Notes under the pieces: model-generated
Told to the model about the DNA's origin: nothing
Seen by the model: the letters and a program-made list of their open reading frames with translations, nothing else
The model's database searches: none
Origin: CBDEGR01 sp965237895
Lineage (GTDB): Bacteria > Acidobacteriota > Terriglobia > UBA7540 > JAPUME01
NCBI GenBank assembly: GCA_965237895.1
Contig: CBDEGR010000002.1
Span: 2,108,001 to 2,172,000 of the forward strand
DNA: 64,000 nucleotides
Reading direction: 5' to 3'
Shown: positions 25,216-34,029 of the stretch, piece after piece
Layout of the letters: every line of letters begins with the position of its first letter
Position numbering within the stretch: position 1 is the stretch's first letter
Position numbers and translations under genes: made by a program

Positions 25216-26625
25216 TTGGCTCCGGCGGCAAAAATAAAATTCGGTACCGACGGTTGGCGAGGCGTCATCGGCGACGACTTCACGTTTGAAAACGTGCGCC
25301 GCGTCGCCGCCGCCGTGGCCGAGTACGTCCGCGAAAAACGGCAGTCCAAGCGGGGCCTGATCGTAGGCTTCGACGCCCGCTTCCAGTCGGACCGTTTTGC
25401 GCAGGCCGCGGCGAAAATCCTTGCCGCCTACGGGATTCCCATCATCTTGGCCCACGAGCCTACGCCGACCCCGGCGATCAGTTGTGCAGTACTGGCCCGC
25501 CAAGCCGCCGGCGCCGTCGTCGTCACCGCCAGCCACAACCCTTACAATTGGAATGGGATCAAATATAAAGCGGACTACGGGGGCTCGGCCGCGCCCGAGA
25601 TCAGCCGGCAACTCGAGCGTAAGATCAGGCGAACCGTTTCCCTTTCCCAACGCAAACCGGCGCCGATCGAAACCGCCGATCTCACCACGCCGTACTTGAA
25701 CGACCTCAAGAGCTTTATTGACCTGGAGAAGATCCGCGCCTCCGGCCTCCGCTTCGTTGCCGACGCCATGCACGGCGCGGGCCGGAATTGCCTGGGACGT
25801 CTGTTTGAGGAAGCCGGTATTCCGCACCTCGAAATCCGCAACGAGCTGAATCCGCTGTTTCCCGGCATCAACCCGGAACCGATCGACCCGCACATTCAAG
25901 CCTTGCGGGAAGCCGTGACCGAGGGAAATTACGACGCCGGATTTGCCGTCGACGGCGACGCCGACCGCATCGGCGCCATGGACCGGCGGGGCGGTTTCGT
26001 CGATTCGCACCAGGCCTATACCCTCATCCTCCGCCATCTCTATGAGAACCGCCGGCAGCGGGGCGAGGTGGTGAAAGGCTTCGCCAGCACCACGTTGATC
26101 GACAAGCTGGCGGAAAAGTACGGCCTGCGGCTGCATACCACCCCGATCGGCTTCAAATACATTACCGACATCATGCTGGAACGCGACGTGCTGATCGGCG
26201 GCGAAGAGAGCGGCGGCATCAGCGTCAAGGGCCGCCCGCCGGAGCGCGACGGCGTCCTTTGCTCGCTGCTGCTGGCGGAGATGATGGCCGAGCACGGCAA
26301 AGGCCTGGAAGAGCTGATCGCGGAATTCGGCACCGAGTTCGGCGAGCACCATTACCGGCGCGTGGACCTGAGAATCGGCCTTGCGAAGGCCCACAAGATC
26401 ACCGAAATGGTCCGGAACGGCAAAGTGAAGGAGGTGGCGGGAAAGCCCATCATCGGGACGGACACTCTCGACGGCGTCAAGCTCTGGTTCGGCCCCTCCA
26501 CCTGGCTGCTGGTGCGCGCCTCGGGAACCGAAGACCTGTTGCGGCTCTATTCGGAGGCTCCATCCACCGAACAGTTGGATTCCCTGCTCGACGCGATGAC
26601 CGCCTTCGCCGGAAAGCATTCGTAA
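25216..26625 (+). CDS. Phosphohexomutase (phosphomannomutase/phosphoglucomutase family)
   Basis: The 469-aa enzyme of the alpha-D-phosphohexomutase superfamily interconverts hexose 1- and 6-phosphates. It starts at TTG 25216 with 'KIKFGTDGWRG'. The phosphoserine loop is 'VVTASHNPYNWNGIK' near residue 105, the Mg loop 'VDGDADRIG' near 245, the sugar loop 'GGEESGGIS' and the phosphate-binding loop 'VRASGTEDLLRLYSE' near the C-terminus. With manA and manC nearby it could supply mannose 1-phosphate, but a glucose role is equally possible. Confidence 0.87.
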   Translation: MAPAAKIKFGTDGWRGVIGDDFTFENVRRVAAAVAEYVREKRQSKRGLIVGFDARFQSDRFAQAAAKILAAYGIPIILAHEPTPTPAISCAVLARQAAGAVVVTASHNPYNWNGIKYKADYGGSAAPEISRQLERKIRRTVSLSQRKPAPIETADLTTPYLNDLKSFIDLEKIRASGLRFVADAMHGAGRNCLGRLFEEAGIPHLEIRNELNPLFPGINPEPIDPHIQALREAVTEGNYDAGFAVDGDADRIGAMDRRGGFVDSHQAYTLILRHLYENRRQRGEVVKGFASTTLIDKLAEKYGLRLHTTPIGFKYITDIMLERDVLIGGEESGGISVKGRPPERDGVLCSLLLAEMMAEHGKGLEELIAEFGTEFGEHHYRRVDLRIGLAKAHKITEMVRNGKVKEVAGKPIIGTDTLDGVKLWFGPSTWLLVRASGTEDLLRLYSEAPSTEQLDSLLDAMTAFAGKHS

Positions 26626-26643
26626 ATCGGAACCTCGCCTCCC

Positions 26644-27792
26644 ATGCCCATGAGCGAACTTACGCCCTCCCCCGCACCCGCCCTCGAACTCCAAGATCAA
26701 GAACAAGCCCACAAGTACCACCGCGCAAAACGGTACCTGAGCCTGAGCGGGTTCGTCCTTCATACCGCCGTCTTGGCTGCGCTTCTTTTTTCCGGGGCAA
26801 GTGTTGCGCTACGGGATGCGGCCTACGGCATTGCCTCTCATCCTGCCCTGGCGTTGCTCGCCTATCTGCTGATGGTCAGAGTCCTGCTGGAGTTCGTTGG
26901 CTTGCCGCTCCACTACCTCTCCGGCTTCCGGTTGGAGCACCGCTACGGGCTGTCGCGTCTCACGAAAAGGGCCTGGATGAAAGACCAGCTTAAAGCCATG
27001 CTGGTAGGAGGCGTGCTCGCGGCATCCGAAATGGAAATCCTCTACGGGGCGCTCCGCCGCCGGCCGGAAGATTGGTGGCTCATCTCCGGGCTGATTTTTA
27101 TTGCTTTCTTTATTCTCATGGCCAACCTTGCGCCGGTGCTGCTGCTACCGATTTTTTACAAGTTCAAACCGCTGGAAGACGCGCCGCTCATCGAACGGCT
27201 GCAGGAACTCTGCCGCCGGGCGGGAACGCGCATCCGAGGAGTCTTTTAGTGGAAGTTGAGTGAAAAGAGCAAAAAAGCCAACGCGGCGCTGGTGGGCTTG
27301 GGCAACACGCGCCGCATCATCCTGGCCGATACGTTGCTGGAAAACTTTTCCCAAGAAGAGATCGAAGTGGTTCTCACGCACGAGTTGGGCCATCATGTCC
27401 ATCGCCACATGGCGCGGGGGATTCTGCTCCAGAGCGCGACGGTGCTGGGCGGCTGTTACCTGCTTCACCGTATCTTGGAAGCAATCGGCACGCGGTGGGA
27501 ACTCACCGGTCCCGCGGACTTCGCCAACCTTCCTCTTCTTTGGCTGGCGGTTAACGCACTATCTCTTTTACTGATGCCATGGGTCAACGGCTACTCGCGC
27601 CACATGGAACGCCAAGCCGACGCCTATGCGCTCCGCGCCACCGGGAATCGCCCCGCCTTCATCTCCAGCATGGAAAAGCTGGCCCGGCAGAACCTGGCAC
27701 AACGCCGCCCTCACCCGCTGATGGAGTTTATTTTCCACTCGCATCCTTCGATTGAAAAACGAATCTCCTTCGCCCAGCAGAAACCCTACTAA
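26644..27792 (+). pseudogene. M48 (Ste24-like) membrane protease gene interrupted by an in-frame TAG
   Basis: Codons 26644-27246 encode the N-terminal half with three to four membrane segments, ending '...RIRGVF'. The TAG at 27247-27249 interrupts it. The same frame continues 'WKLSEKSKKANAALVGLG', exactly the next conserved segment of M48A proteases, then the zinc motif 'VLTHELGHHVHRH' and 'HMERQADAYALRATG'. No bases are inserted or lost. A single G-to-T change of a GAG codon would explain it. It could be a nonsense mutation, a consensus error or read-through. A TTG restart at 27256 would yield a 178-aa fragment. Confidence 0.85.
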
Positions 27793-27852
27793 GGCAGACT
27801 CCTTTTCATTTTGAAATTACGGGAAAGAATTTCTGTGGGGGGCTGCGGGAAG

Positions 27853-28275
27853 TCAGTTTTCCATCGGAGGAGGATTCATCACCTTCCGGATGTTGTCGAG
27901 GACCCCGTTGATGAATTCCACGGCATTCTCTCCGGAAAATTCGCGGGCGATCTCGAGCGCCTCGTTCAGAATAACGGCGACGGGAGTGTCCGGACGACGG
28001 ACCATTTCATAGACAGCCAGTCGAAGAATGTTGCGGTCTACCGTCGCCATCCGTTCCATCCGCCAGTGCTCGGTATGTTGCCGAATCCAGCCGTCAATCA
28101 TTTGACGGTCGGAGAAGGCGCCCAGGAAGAGCTTGCGGGCGAATTCGGCCGTCTCCGGTTCGCACTTGCGGTTGCGGAAATAAGACTTCACCACGTACGG
28201 CGCAGTCTGCTCCGCCACATCCGCTTGAAAGAGCATTTGGAGCGCCATGCGTCGCGCTTGACGGCGAGAACTCAT
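27853..28275 (-). CDS. nusB: Transcription antitermination factor NusB
   Basis: The 140-aa all-helical protein binds boxA RNA with NusE (S10) in rRNA antitermination. It starts 'MSSRRQARRMALQMLFQADV', the basic RNA-binding N-terminus, and has the conserved 'ILRLAVYEM' and 'VILNEALEIAREFSGENAVEFINGVLD' (core: NEAxExA, FxNGVLD) segments. It is the last gene of a leftward set behind hbd and the enoyl-CoA hydratase, and converges with the M48 gene. Confidence 0.94.
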   Translation of the reverse strand: MSSRRQARRMALQMLFQADVAEQTAPYVVKSYFRNRKCEPETAEFARKLFLGAFSDRQMIDGWIRQHTEHWRMERMATVDRNILRLAVYEMVRRPDTPVAVILNEALEIAREFSGENAVEFINGVLDNIRKVMNPPPMEN

Positions 28276-28358
28276 TTCAAGAATATCCTATTCGACACCT
28301 TAATTCAGATTTTTAAAATTTTTAGACTGCCCATTTCTCCCCGGGCACCCAAATCTTA

Positions 28359-29141
28359 CTATTTTCCCATGAACTTGGGGGGGCGTTTTTCAAGGAAGGC
28401 TTGCGTACCTTCCCGCCGATCTTTGGTGGCACAGCACTTCCCAAACAATTCCGCCTCCAGGGAGAGTCCTTCCGCCAAGGGCATCCCTTGCCCGCGTTGG
28501 ACCGCTTCCATCGTCCAACGGACGGCCAGCGGACCGTTCGCCATGATCTTCTTGGCCATGGACTCGACGGCGGAAAGAAGTTCCCCGGCGCGGACAACCC
28601 GGTTGACCAGACCGATGCGCAACGCCTCGGGCGCATCCACGGGGTCGCCGGTCAGAAGCATCTCCATCGCCTTGGTTGGGCCGACCAGACGAGGCAACCG
28701 TTGCGTACCGCCGTAGCCGGGGATAATTCCCAGCTTCACCTCCGGTTGGGCAAAGCGGGCGTGCTGGGCGGCGATGCGAAGCGTGCAGGCCATGGCAAGC
28801 TCGCAGCCTCCTCCCAGCGCGGCGCCGTTGACGGCTGCAATCGTCGGCTTCCCCAGATTCTCGATCAAGCTCAACACCTGGTTACCTTTCTCGGAACGGG
28901 CGCGGCCTTCGGTCGCCTCCATCCGGGCCAATTCATTAATATCGGCTCCGGCGGCAAAAGCCTTCTCCCCACTTCCGGTCAGGATCACCACCCGCACCTC
29001 TTCCTTGCCGCTCAGCTGTTGAAAACAATCAAAAATATCCACTATCGTCTGAAAATTCAGGGCATTGCGCTTCGCGGGACGGTTCAAGGTCACAACGGCC
29101 ACTCCGTCCCGAACTTCAAGCAAGAGATTTTCGTACGTCAT
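28359..29141 (-). CDS. Enoyl-CoA hydratase/isomerase family protein
   Basis: From ATG 29141 ('MTYENLLLEVRDGVAVVTLN') the protein has 260 aa, typical of crotonases. 'AFAAGADINELARM' and 'AAVNGAALGGGCELAMACTL' form the CoA oxyanion hole, and 'EVKLGIIPGYGGTQRLPRLV' carries the second catalytic Glu of hydratases. It probably hydrates short-chain enoyl-CoA esters. The gene follows the 3-hydroxyacyl-CoA dehydrogenase by about 60 bp, so both likely serve the same pathway of beta-oxidation or butyryl-CoA formation. Confidence 0.9.
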   Translation of the reverse strand: MTYENLLLEVRDGVAVVTLNRPAKRNALNFQTIVDIFDCFQQLSGKEEVRVVILTGSGEKAFAAGADINELARMEATEGRARSEKGNQVLSLIENLGKPTIAAVNGAALGGGCELAMACTLRIAAQHARFAQPEVKLGIIPGYGGTQRLPRLVGPTKAMEMLLTGDPVDAPEALRIGLVNRVVRAGELLSAVESMAKKIMANGPLAVRWTMEAVQRGQGMPLAEGLSLEAELFGKCCATKDRREGTQAFLEKRPPKFMGK

Positions 29142-29204
29142 CGAAAAAAACCCTTCCCGGATTTCGGGGCCTAGGAAACGCCTCTTCGAGGGGGACACGC
29201 CCCC

Positions 29205-30089
29205 TTAGCTGAACTTCGCCGGTTTGGGCGAGGACGGGTTCGTATAGTCATAGAACCCCTTCCCGCTCTTCCGACCCAGATATCCGGCCAGGACCATGCG
29301 TCGCAGCAGCGGCGGCGGCGCAAAACGCGCTTCGCGATACTCCTCATAAAGAATGTTGGCGATGTAGTAGGAGGTATCCATCCCCACAAAATCGAGCAAC
29401 GTAAGAGGACCCATGGGATGACCCAATCCGAGATGCATGGCCTTATCGATCTCTTCCACCGAGCCGAACCCCTCCTCCAACGCACGCACGGCATCCATCA
29501 GATACGGAATCAAGAGGCGGTTCACAATGAATCCGGCGCGGTCCGAGGTGACAATGGGTGTTTTCTCCAACTTCCCGGCAAAGTTCACGGCCCAGTCCAC
29601 CACCGCCGGGTCTGTCACGATCGTCTTGACGATTTCGATCAACTTCATCACCGGCACCGGATGGAAGAAATGCAGACCGATGAACCGGGGCGCCCGGCCC
29701 GTAACGCTCATCATCTCCGTAATACAGAGCGACGAGGTGTTGCTGGCAAAGATTGCCTCGGTCTTCACCACCTTATCCAGTTGGCGAAAAAGAACCTTTT
29801 TTTCGTCGATATTCTCCGTGATCGCCTCAATCACCAGATCGCAATCGGCAAAATCTATCAGCTTCGTCGTTCCCCGGATGCGGGCTCGAATGGAGTCTTT
29901 CTGGATGGATTGCAGAGTTCCCTTCTTGACGAGCCGAGCGAGCGAGTCTTCAACCTTGCCCATCCCGTAGTTCAGCACGGCCTGGGAAACCTCATGGACC
30001 AACGTCGGCAGGCCGGCCATCGCCGCCACCTGGGCAATCCCCGACCCCATCTGGCCGAAACCGACTACCCCCACCTTTTTCACTTCCAT
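29205..30089 (-). CDS. 3-hydroxyacyl-CoA (3-hydroxybutyryl-CoA) dehydrogenase
   Basis: The 294-aa single-function protein has the NAD-binding 'VGVVGFGQMGSGIAQVAAMA' motif, 'AIFASNTSSLCITEM' and 'RFIGLHFFHPVPVMKLIEIV' with the catalytic His, and 'GFIVNRLLIPYLMDAVRALE' in the C-terminal domain. This length and order match Hbd/PaaH enzymes that oxidise (S)-3-hydroxybutyryl-CoA. It is the first gene of the hbd-hydratase-nusB series. About 260 bp of featureless sequence lie upstream. Confidence 0.92.
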   Translation of the reverse strand: MEVKKVGVVGFGQMGSGIAQVAAMAGLPTLVHEVSQAVLNYGMGKVEDSLARLVKKGTLQSIQKDSIRARIRGTTKLIDFADCDLVIEAITENIDEKKVLFRQLDKVVKTEAIFASNTSSLCITEMMSVTGRAPRFIGLHFFHPVPVMKLIEIVKTIVTDPAVVDWAVNFAGKLEKTPIVTSDRAGFIVNRLLIPYLMDAVRALEEGFGSVEEIDKAMHLGLGHPMGPLTLLDFVGMDTSYYIANILYEEYREARFAPPPLLRRMVLAGYLGRKSGKGFYDYTNPSSPKPAKFS

Positions 30090-30353
30090 CTTCGGTTCCC
30101 CAATCTGCGTAAAGCCTCACCGGCCCCGGCCCCACCGGCCCCCTTGATAACAGTCTCAGCCCCATATATCAAGTCTGCACGCGGGTGGTTCGCGAAAAAC
30201 TCAAGCAAGCTCCCCCGATGGAAGGTCACCGCCAGGCACGTCCGTCGGGGATTTCCTCGGATCTTCGTCTTGAAAAATTAAAACAAAAGAACGGCCGGAG
30301 CCGGCGGAAGTCGCACGCCGCCTTCAGCTTGCCGAAGCTCCGGGCCGCAGCGT

Positions 30354-31060
30354 TTAGGCGGAGAAACGGGAAAGGAAAAGCCGATTCCCGCCGTTCTGCT
30401 GGGCCTGAACCACGGCGTCATGGATGCGGTTGATCAGCTCGGTCACGCCGTCGGCGGAGTTGAACTGATCGTTCAAGACCATTTCGCCGACCGCCCCGCA
30501 ATACGTAATCGGGTTTCCCGAGGCCCGGATTTTGGTAAGGACTTTTCCCAGTTTCTCCAAGACCTTCGTCGCTTGGTTCACGGGGGGTATCGGGAAGAAT
30601 GATGGCAACCGCGTAGGGATTGTAGCGAATCGCAATGTCGTTCTGGCGGACGGAGCCCAAAATGCATTGGTCCATCTCGGCCATCAAATCCTGCAGGCCC
30701 TTATCTCCGAGTGTTTTATGGATGTCCGCGCCGTTGTCCAGTTCCAGCAGGGTCAAAGAGACCGGCATATTGTTCGTTTTGGCACGCTCGGCTTCCGCCA
30801 ACAGGCAATCCAGATACGCGCTGCGGGGAAGGAATCCCGTATTGGAGTCCGTACCCGCCAGCGACCGGACCAAGCGGCGCAGCTTGGTGGCATTTAACGC
30901 CACGGCAATCTGAGATCCCAAGGTCTTGAGCAAAAGCGCTTCGTTCGCAGACCAGGTTCGATGCGAGCCGCACTCCTGGACCAGAATCAGCCCCATCAGG
31001 CAGCTTCCTCTCAAAATTGCCGCCAAAAATTGACAGTATAGCTCCCTTTTGCTAACTTCT
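30354..31060 (-). pseudogene. 5'-truncated, frameshifted GAF plus degenerate GGDEF gene
   Basis: Reading leftward, the frame holds the second half of a GAF domain ('GLILVQECGSHRTWSANEAL'), the linker 'SLAGTDSNTGFLPRSAYLDC' and a degenerate diguanylate-cyclase fold lacking GGDEF. The frame then breaks at a run of six C (plus-strand G at 30582-30587). Removing one base continues 'LPDTP' into 'VNQATKVLEKLGKVLTKIRA' and on to the end ('RLFLSRFSA'). The N-terminal part is missing because the lepA region begins there. The domain pairing resembles multi-GAF proteins of Acidobacteriota. Confidence 0.75.
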
Positions 31061-31145
31061 TCAAAGATTCTACTTCGTGCCGCCATGGCTTTCGGTCCCC
31101 GCCGGGACGGACCTGAGACCCCAGGGTGTTCGATCTCGGGATTCC

Positions 31146-32954
31146 ATGACTTCAACTCCACCAAAATACATCCGAAACTTTTCCCTCATAGCCCACATCG
31201 ATCACGGCAAATCCACGCTGGCCGATCGGCTGCTAGAAATCACCGCCGCGCTGCCGAAACGCGAAATGACCGAGCAAGTTCTGGATTCGATGGACCTCGA
31301 ACGAGAGCGAGGCATTACGATTAAGGCTCAGGCGGTCCGACTCAACTATGACGCCCCCGACGGGGGTCGCTACCAACTGAACCTGATCGATACTCCGGGC
31401 CACGTCGATTTTTCCTACGAGGTCTCGCGCAGCTTGGCCGCTTGCGAGGGAGCCCTTCTCATCGTGGATGCCTCCCAAGGGGTGGAAGCTCAAACGCTGG
31501 CGAATACCTACCTGGCGATGGGCCACAACTTGGCGATCATCCCCGTAATCAATAAGATCGACCTTCCGGGCGCCGAACTTGAACGCACAAGAGAGCAGAT
31601 TGAGCACGTCTTGGCGCTCGACGCGAGCGAAGCTCTGCCCGTCAGCGCCAAGCAAGGAGTGGGCATCCCGGAAATCCTCGAAGCCCTGGTCAAGCGTATT
31701 CCGCCGCCCAGCGGCAAGGCAGAAAACCCTCTTCAGGCCCTTCTTTTCGACTCCTGGTTCGACCCCTACCGGGGTGTCATCGTCACCACGCGGGTCATGG
31801 AGGGCACACTTCGCATCGGCCAGAAAATCCGCCTCTGGTCGAACAGCCAGGAATATACCGTGGACGAGCTCGGCGTCCGCACGCCGAAACCCGTGCCCGT
31901 CGAGAGCCTTCAAGCCGGAGAGGTCGGCTTCCTGATCGCCAATATCAAGCGCATCGCCGACACAAAAATCGGCGACACCATTACCGACGCCCGGACCCCG
32001 GCCTTCGCTCCCCTGTCCGGATTTGAAGAGGTCAAGCCGATGGTCTTTGCCGGCTTCTATCCGGTCCTTGCCAATCAGTATGAGGTTCTGCGCGAGGCCC
32101 TGGAGAAGCTACGGCTGAACGACTCCTCGTTCTTCACCGAACCGGAAACTTCCGAGGCCCTCGGCTTCGGCTTCCGTTGCGGATTCCTCGGCCTGCTGCA
32201 CCGGGAGATCATCCAGGAACGCCTGGAGCGGGAATACAGATTGAACCTCATCACCACCGCGCCGGGCGTGCGCTACGAAATTGTCACCACCTCGGGAGCG
32301 ACCGTCGAAGTGGAAAATCCGGCCAAGTTTCTCCCCTCGAACGAGATTCGTGAAGTTCGAGAACCGGTCCTGACAGCCCTCATCCTGACCCCCACCGAGT
32401 ACCTGGGCGGCATTCTCAAGCTGGTCGAAGAGCGGCGCGGAACGCAGAAGGGCTTCGAATACATCTCGCAGGAGCGCGTGCTGCTCACCTACGAACTGCC
32501 GCTGAATGAAGTGGTCATGGACTTCCACGACCGGCTGAAGGCGATCTCGCGCGGCTACGCCTCGTTCGACTACCATATCTCAGGCTATCAAACCTCCAAT
32601 CTGGTCAAGGTGGACCTGCTGGTAGCGGGCGAACCGGTCGACGCGCTCTCGTTTATCGTGCACCGCGACCATGCCTTTCATCGCGGGCGGGCACTCTGCG
32701 AAAAGATGCGCAAGCTGATTCCCCGGCAGATGTTCGAGGTGAGCATACAAGCTTCGATCGGCAGCCGCGTGGTCGCCCGCGAAAACGTTCCGGCCATCCG
32801 CAAGAACGTTCTGGCCAAGTGCTACGGCGGCGACGTGTCGCGGAAGCGGAAGCTGCTCGAAAAGCAGAAAGAGGGAAAGAAGCGGATGAAGCGCGTCGGC
32901 CGAGTTGACATCCCCCAGGAAGCCTTCCTCGCCGTCCTGAAAGTGGACGATTAG
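31146..32954 (+). CDS. lepA: Elongation factor 4 (LepA)
   Basis: A ribosome-associated GTPase that acts on stalled or back-translocated ribosomes. From ATG 31146 it has 602 aa, as expected. 'IAHIDHGKSTLADRLLE' is the P-loop, 'RGITIKAQ' switch I, 'DTPGHVDFSYEV' switch II and 'INKIDLPGA' the NKxD motif. The EF4-specific C-terminal domain ends with 'GGDVSRKRKLLEKQKEGKKR'. It converges with the NHL gene with only 4 bp between stop codons. Confidence 0.96.
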   Translation: MTSTPPKYIRNFSLIAHIDHGKSTLADRLLEITAALPKREMTEQVLDSMDLERERGITIKAQAVRLNYDAPDGGRYQLNLIDTPGHVDFSYEVSRSLAACEGALLIVDASQGVEAQTLANTYLAMGHNLAIIPVINKIDLPGAELERTREQIEHVLALDASEALPVSAKQGVGIPEILEALVKRIPPPSGKAENPLQALLFDSWFDPYRGVIVTTRVMEGTLRIGQKIRLWSNSQEYTVDELGVRTPKPVPVESLQAGEVGFLIANIKRIADTKIGDTITDARTPAFAPLSGFEEVKPMVFAGFYPVLANQYEVLREALEKLRLNDSSFFTEPETSEALGFGFRCGFLGLLHREIIQERLEREYRLNLITTAPGVRYEIVTTSGATVEVENPAKFLPSNEIREVREPVLTALILTPTEYLGGILKLVEERRGTQKGFEYISQERVLLTYELPLNEVVMDFHDRLKAISRGYASFDYHISGYQTSNLVKVDLLVAGEPVDALSFIVHRDHAFHRGRALCEKMRKLIPRQMFEVSIQASIGSRVVARENVPAIRKNVLAKCYGGDVSRKRKLLEKQKEGKKRMKRVGRVDIPQEAFLAVLKVDD

Positions 32955-32958
32955 GCGT

Positions 32959-33963
32959 CTAATTCGCCGGCTTGAGACCCTCCTCGGCGCCCAGACTTCG
33001 CTCCAACCATCCCGGATACCAGCGGAAGACGTTGCCGCTGAGGCTGCCGATGAAGATCACTTTTTCCGGAGTGGCGTGGATCCAGTGTCCGGGACTCTCC
33101 ATGGCGCCGAGGATTTTGCCGCTCTTGAGGTCGATCTTCATGATGCGCCCGGCCAGTGTATCGTAGGTGATGTTCTCGATATTGTTGCGATGCGTGATGA
33201 TCCACATCTGGTCCTCGGGGGTGATAAAGATGTTCTGGGTGGCGCCGAGGTGTGTCCACCTCCTGAGGAACTTACCGTTGGGGTCAAAGATTTGGATACG
33301 ATTGTTTTCACGGTCGCTGACGTAGACGGTGCCCTGGGAATCCACCGCCACAGAGTGGACAATATTGAATTCACTCGGGCCGGTGCCGTGCTTGCCCCAA
33401 GCCGTAAGGTATTTGCCTTCCGGCGAGAACTTGACGACGCGCGCGTTGCCGTAGCCGTCGGCGACATAGAAGTCGCCGTTCGGGGCAAAAGCGATGTCGG
33501 CGGGGCGGCCAAAATGCTTTTCGTCGTCGCCGGCCTCGCCCTTGACACCCAGTGTGAGTAAAAGCCGGCCTTCGTTCGTGAACTTCATGACCTGGTGGTC
33601 GCCGTTATCGGTGACCCAGACGTTGTTGTTCCGGTCGAGGCGCAGCCCGTGTTCATTGCCGAACATTCCCCGGCCCCAAGAGCGCAGATACTTCCCCTTT
33701 TCGTCGAATACAACGATCGGGTCGGCGACCTCCCCTCGCTGGAAGACGTAAACCCTTCCGGCCGGGTCGGCCGCAACGGCCGAGACACGTCCGAAATACC
33801 AACCCTTGGGCATGGTGTTCTCCGGCTCGAACCCAAAGCGAATCTGGACGCGATACTTCAGTAAGCCGCCTTCGTGCGGATACCAGCCCTGTTGACTTTG
33901 ATATTGAGCCGCCCAGCGGAGGGGTACGAGGAACATCGTTAAAAACAAGATCATTTTCGTCAT
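32959..33963 (-). CDS. Exported NHL-repeat beta-propeller protein
   Basis: From ATG 33963 the protein has 334 aa with a short signal peptide, 'MTKMILFLTMFLVPLRWAAQ'. At least five NHL blades can be counted by the recurring pattern of small residues plus 'D..GRVYV', 'DRNNNVWVTDNGDHQVMKF', 'PNGDFYVADGYGNARVVKF', 'SQGTVYVSDRENNRIQIF'. NHL propellers are binding scaffolds, and some are lyases acting on peptides. No catalytic site is evident. It is leftward, downstream of mqnC, with no clear pathway link. Confidence 0.8.
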   Translation of the reverse strand: MTKMILFLTMFLVPLRWAAQYQSQQGWYPHEGGLLKYRVQIRFGFEPENTMPKGWYFGRVSAVAADPAGRVYVFQRGEVADPIVVFDEKGKYLRSWGRGMFGNEHGLRLDRNNNVWVTDNGDHQVMKFTNEGRLLLTLGVKGEAGDDEKHFGRPADIAFAPNGDFYVADGYGNARVVKFSPEGKYLTAWGKHGTGPSEFNIVHSVAVDSQGTVYVSDRENNRIQIFDPNGKFLRRWTHLGATQNIFITPEDQMWIITHRNNIENITYDTLAGRIMKIDLKSGKILGAMESPGHWIHATPEKVIFIGSLSGNVFRWYPGWLERSLGAEEGLKPAN

Positions 33964-34029
33964 GTACCTCTCATTTTCGAAAGAGTGCTGCCTCTCCACT
34001 TAAAGGAAGGTCTTTTTCCTACTACAGTC

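Noticed and set aside
27247..27249. Amber codon as pyrrolysine or reassigned sense codon
   Set aside because: TAG is used as a normal stop elsewhere in the window (for example the TerB-domain gene at 7345-7347 and lepA), M48 proteases are not pyrrolysine proteins, and no pyl genes are seen.
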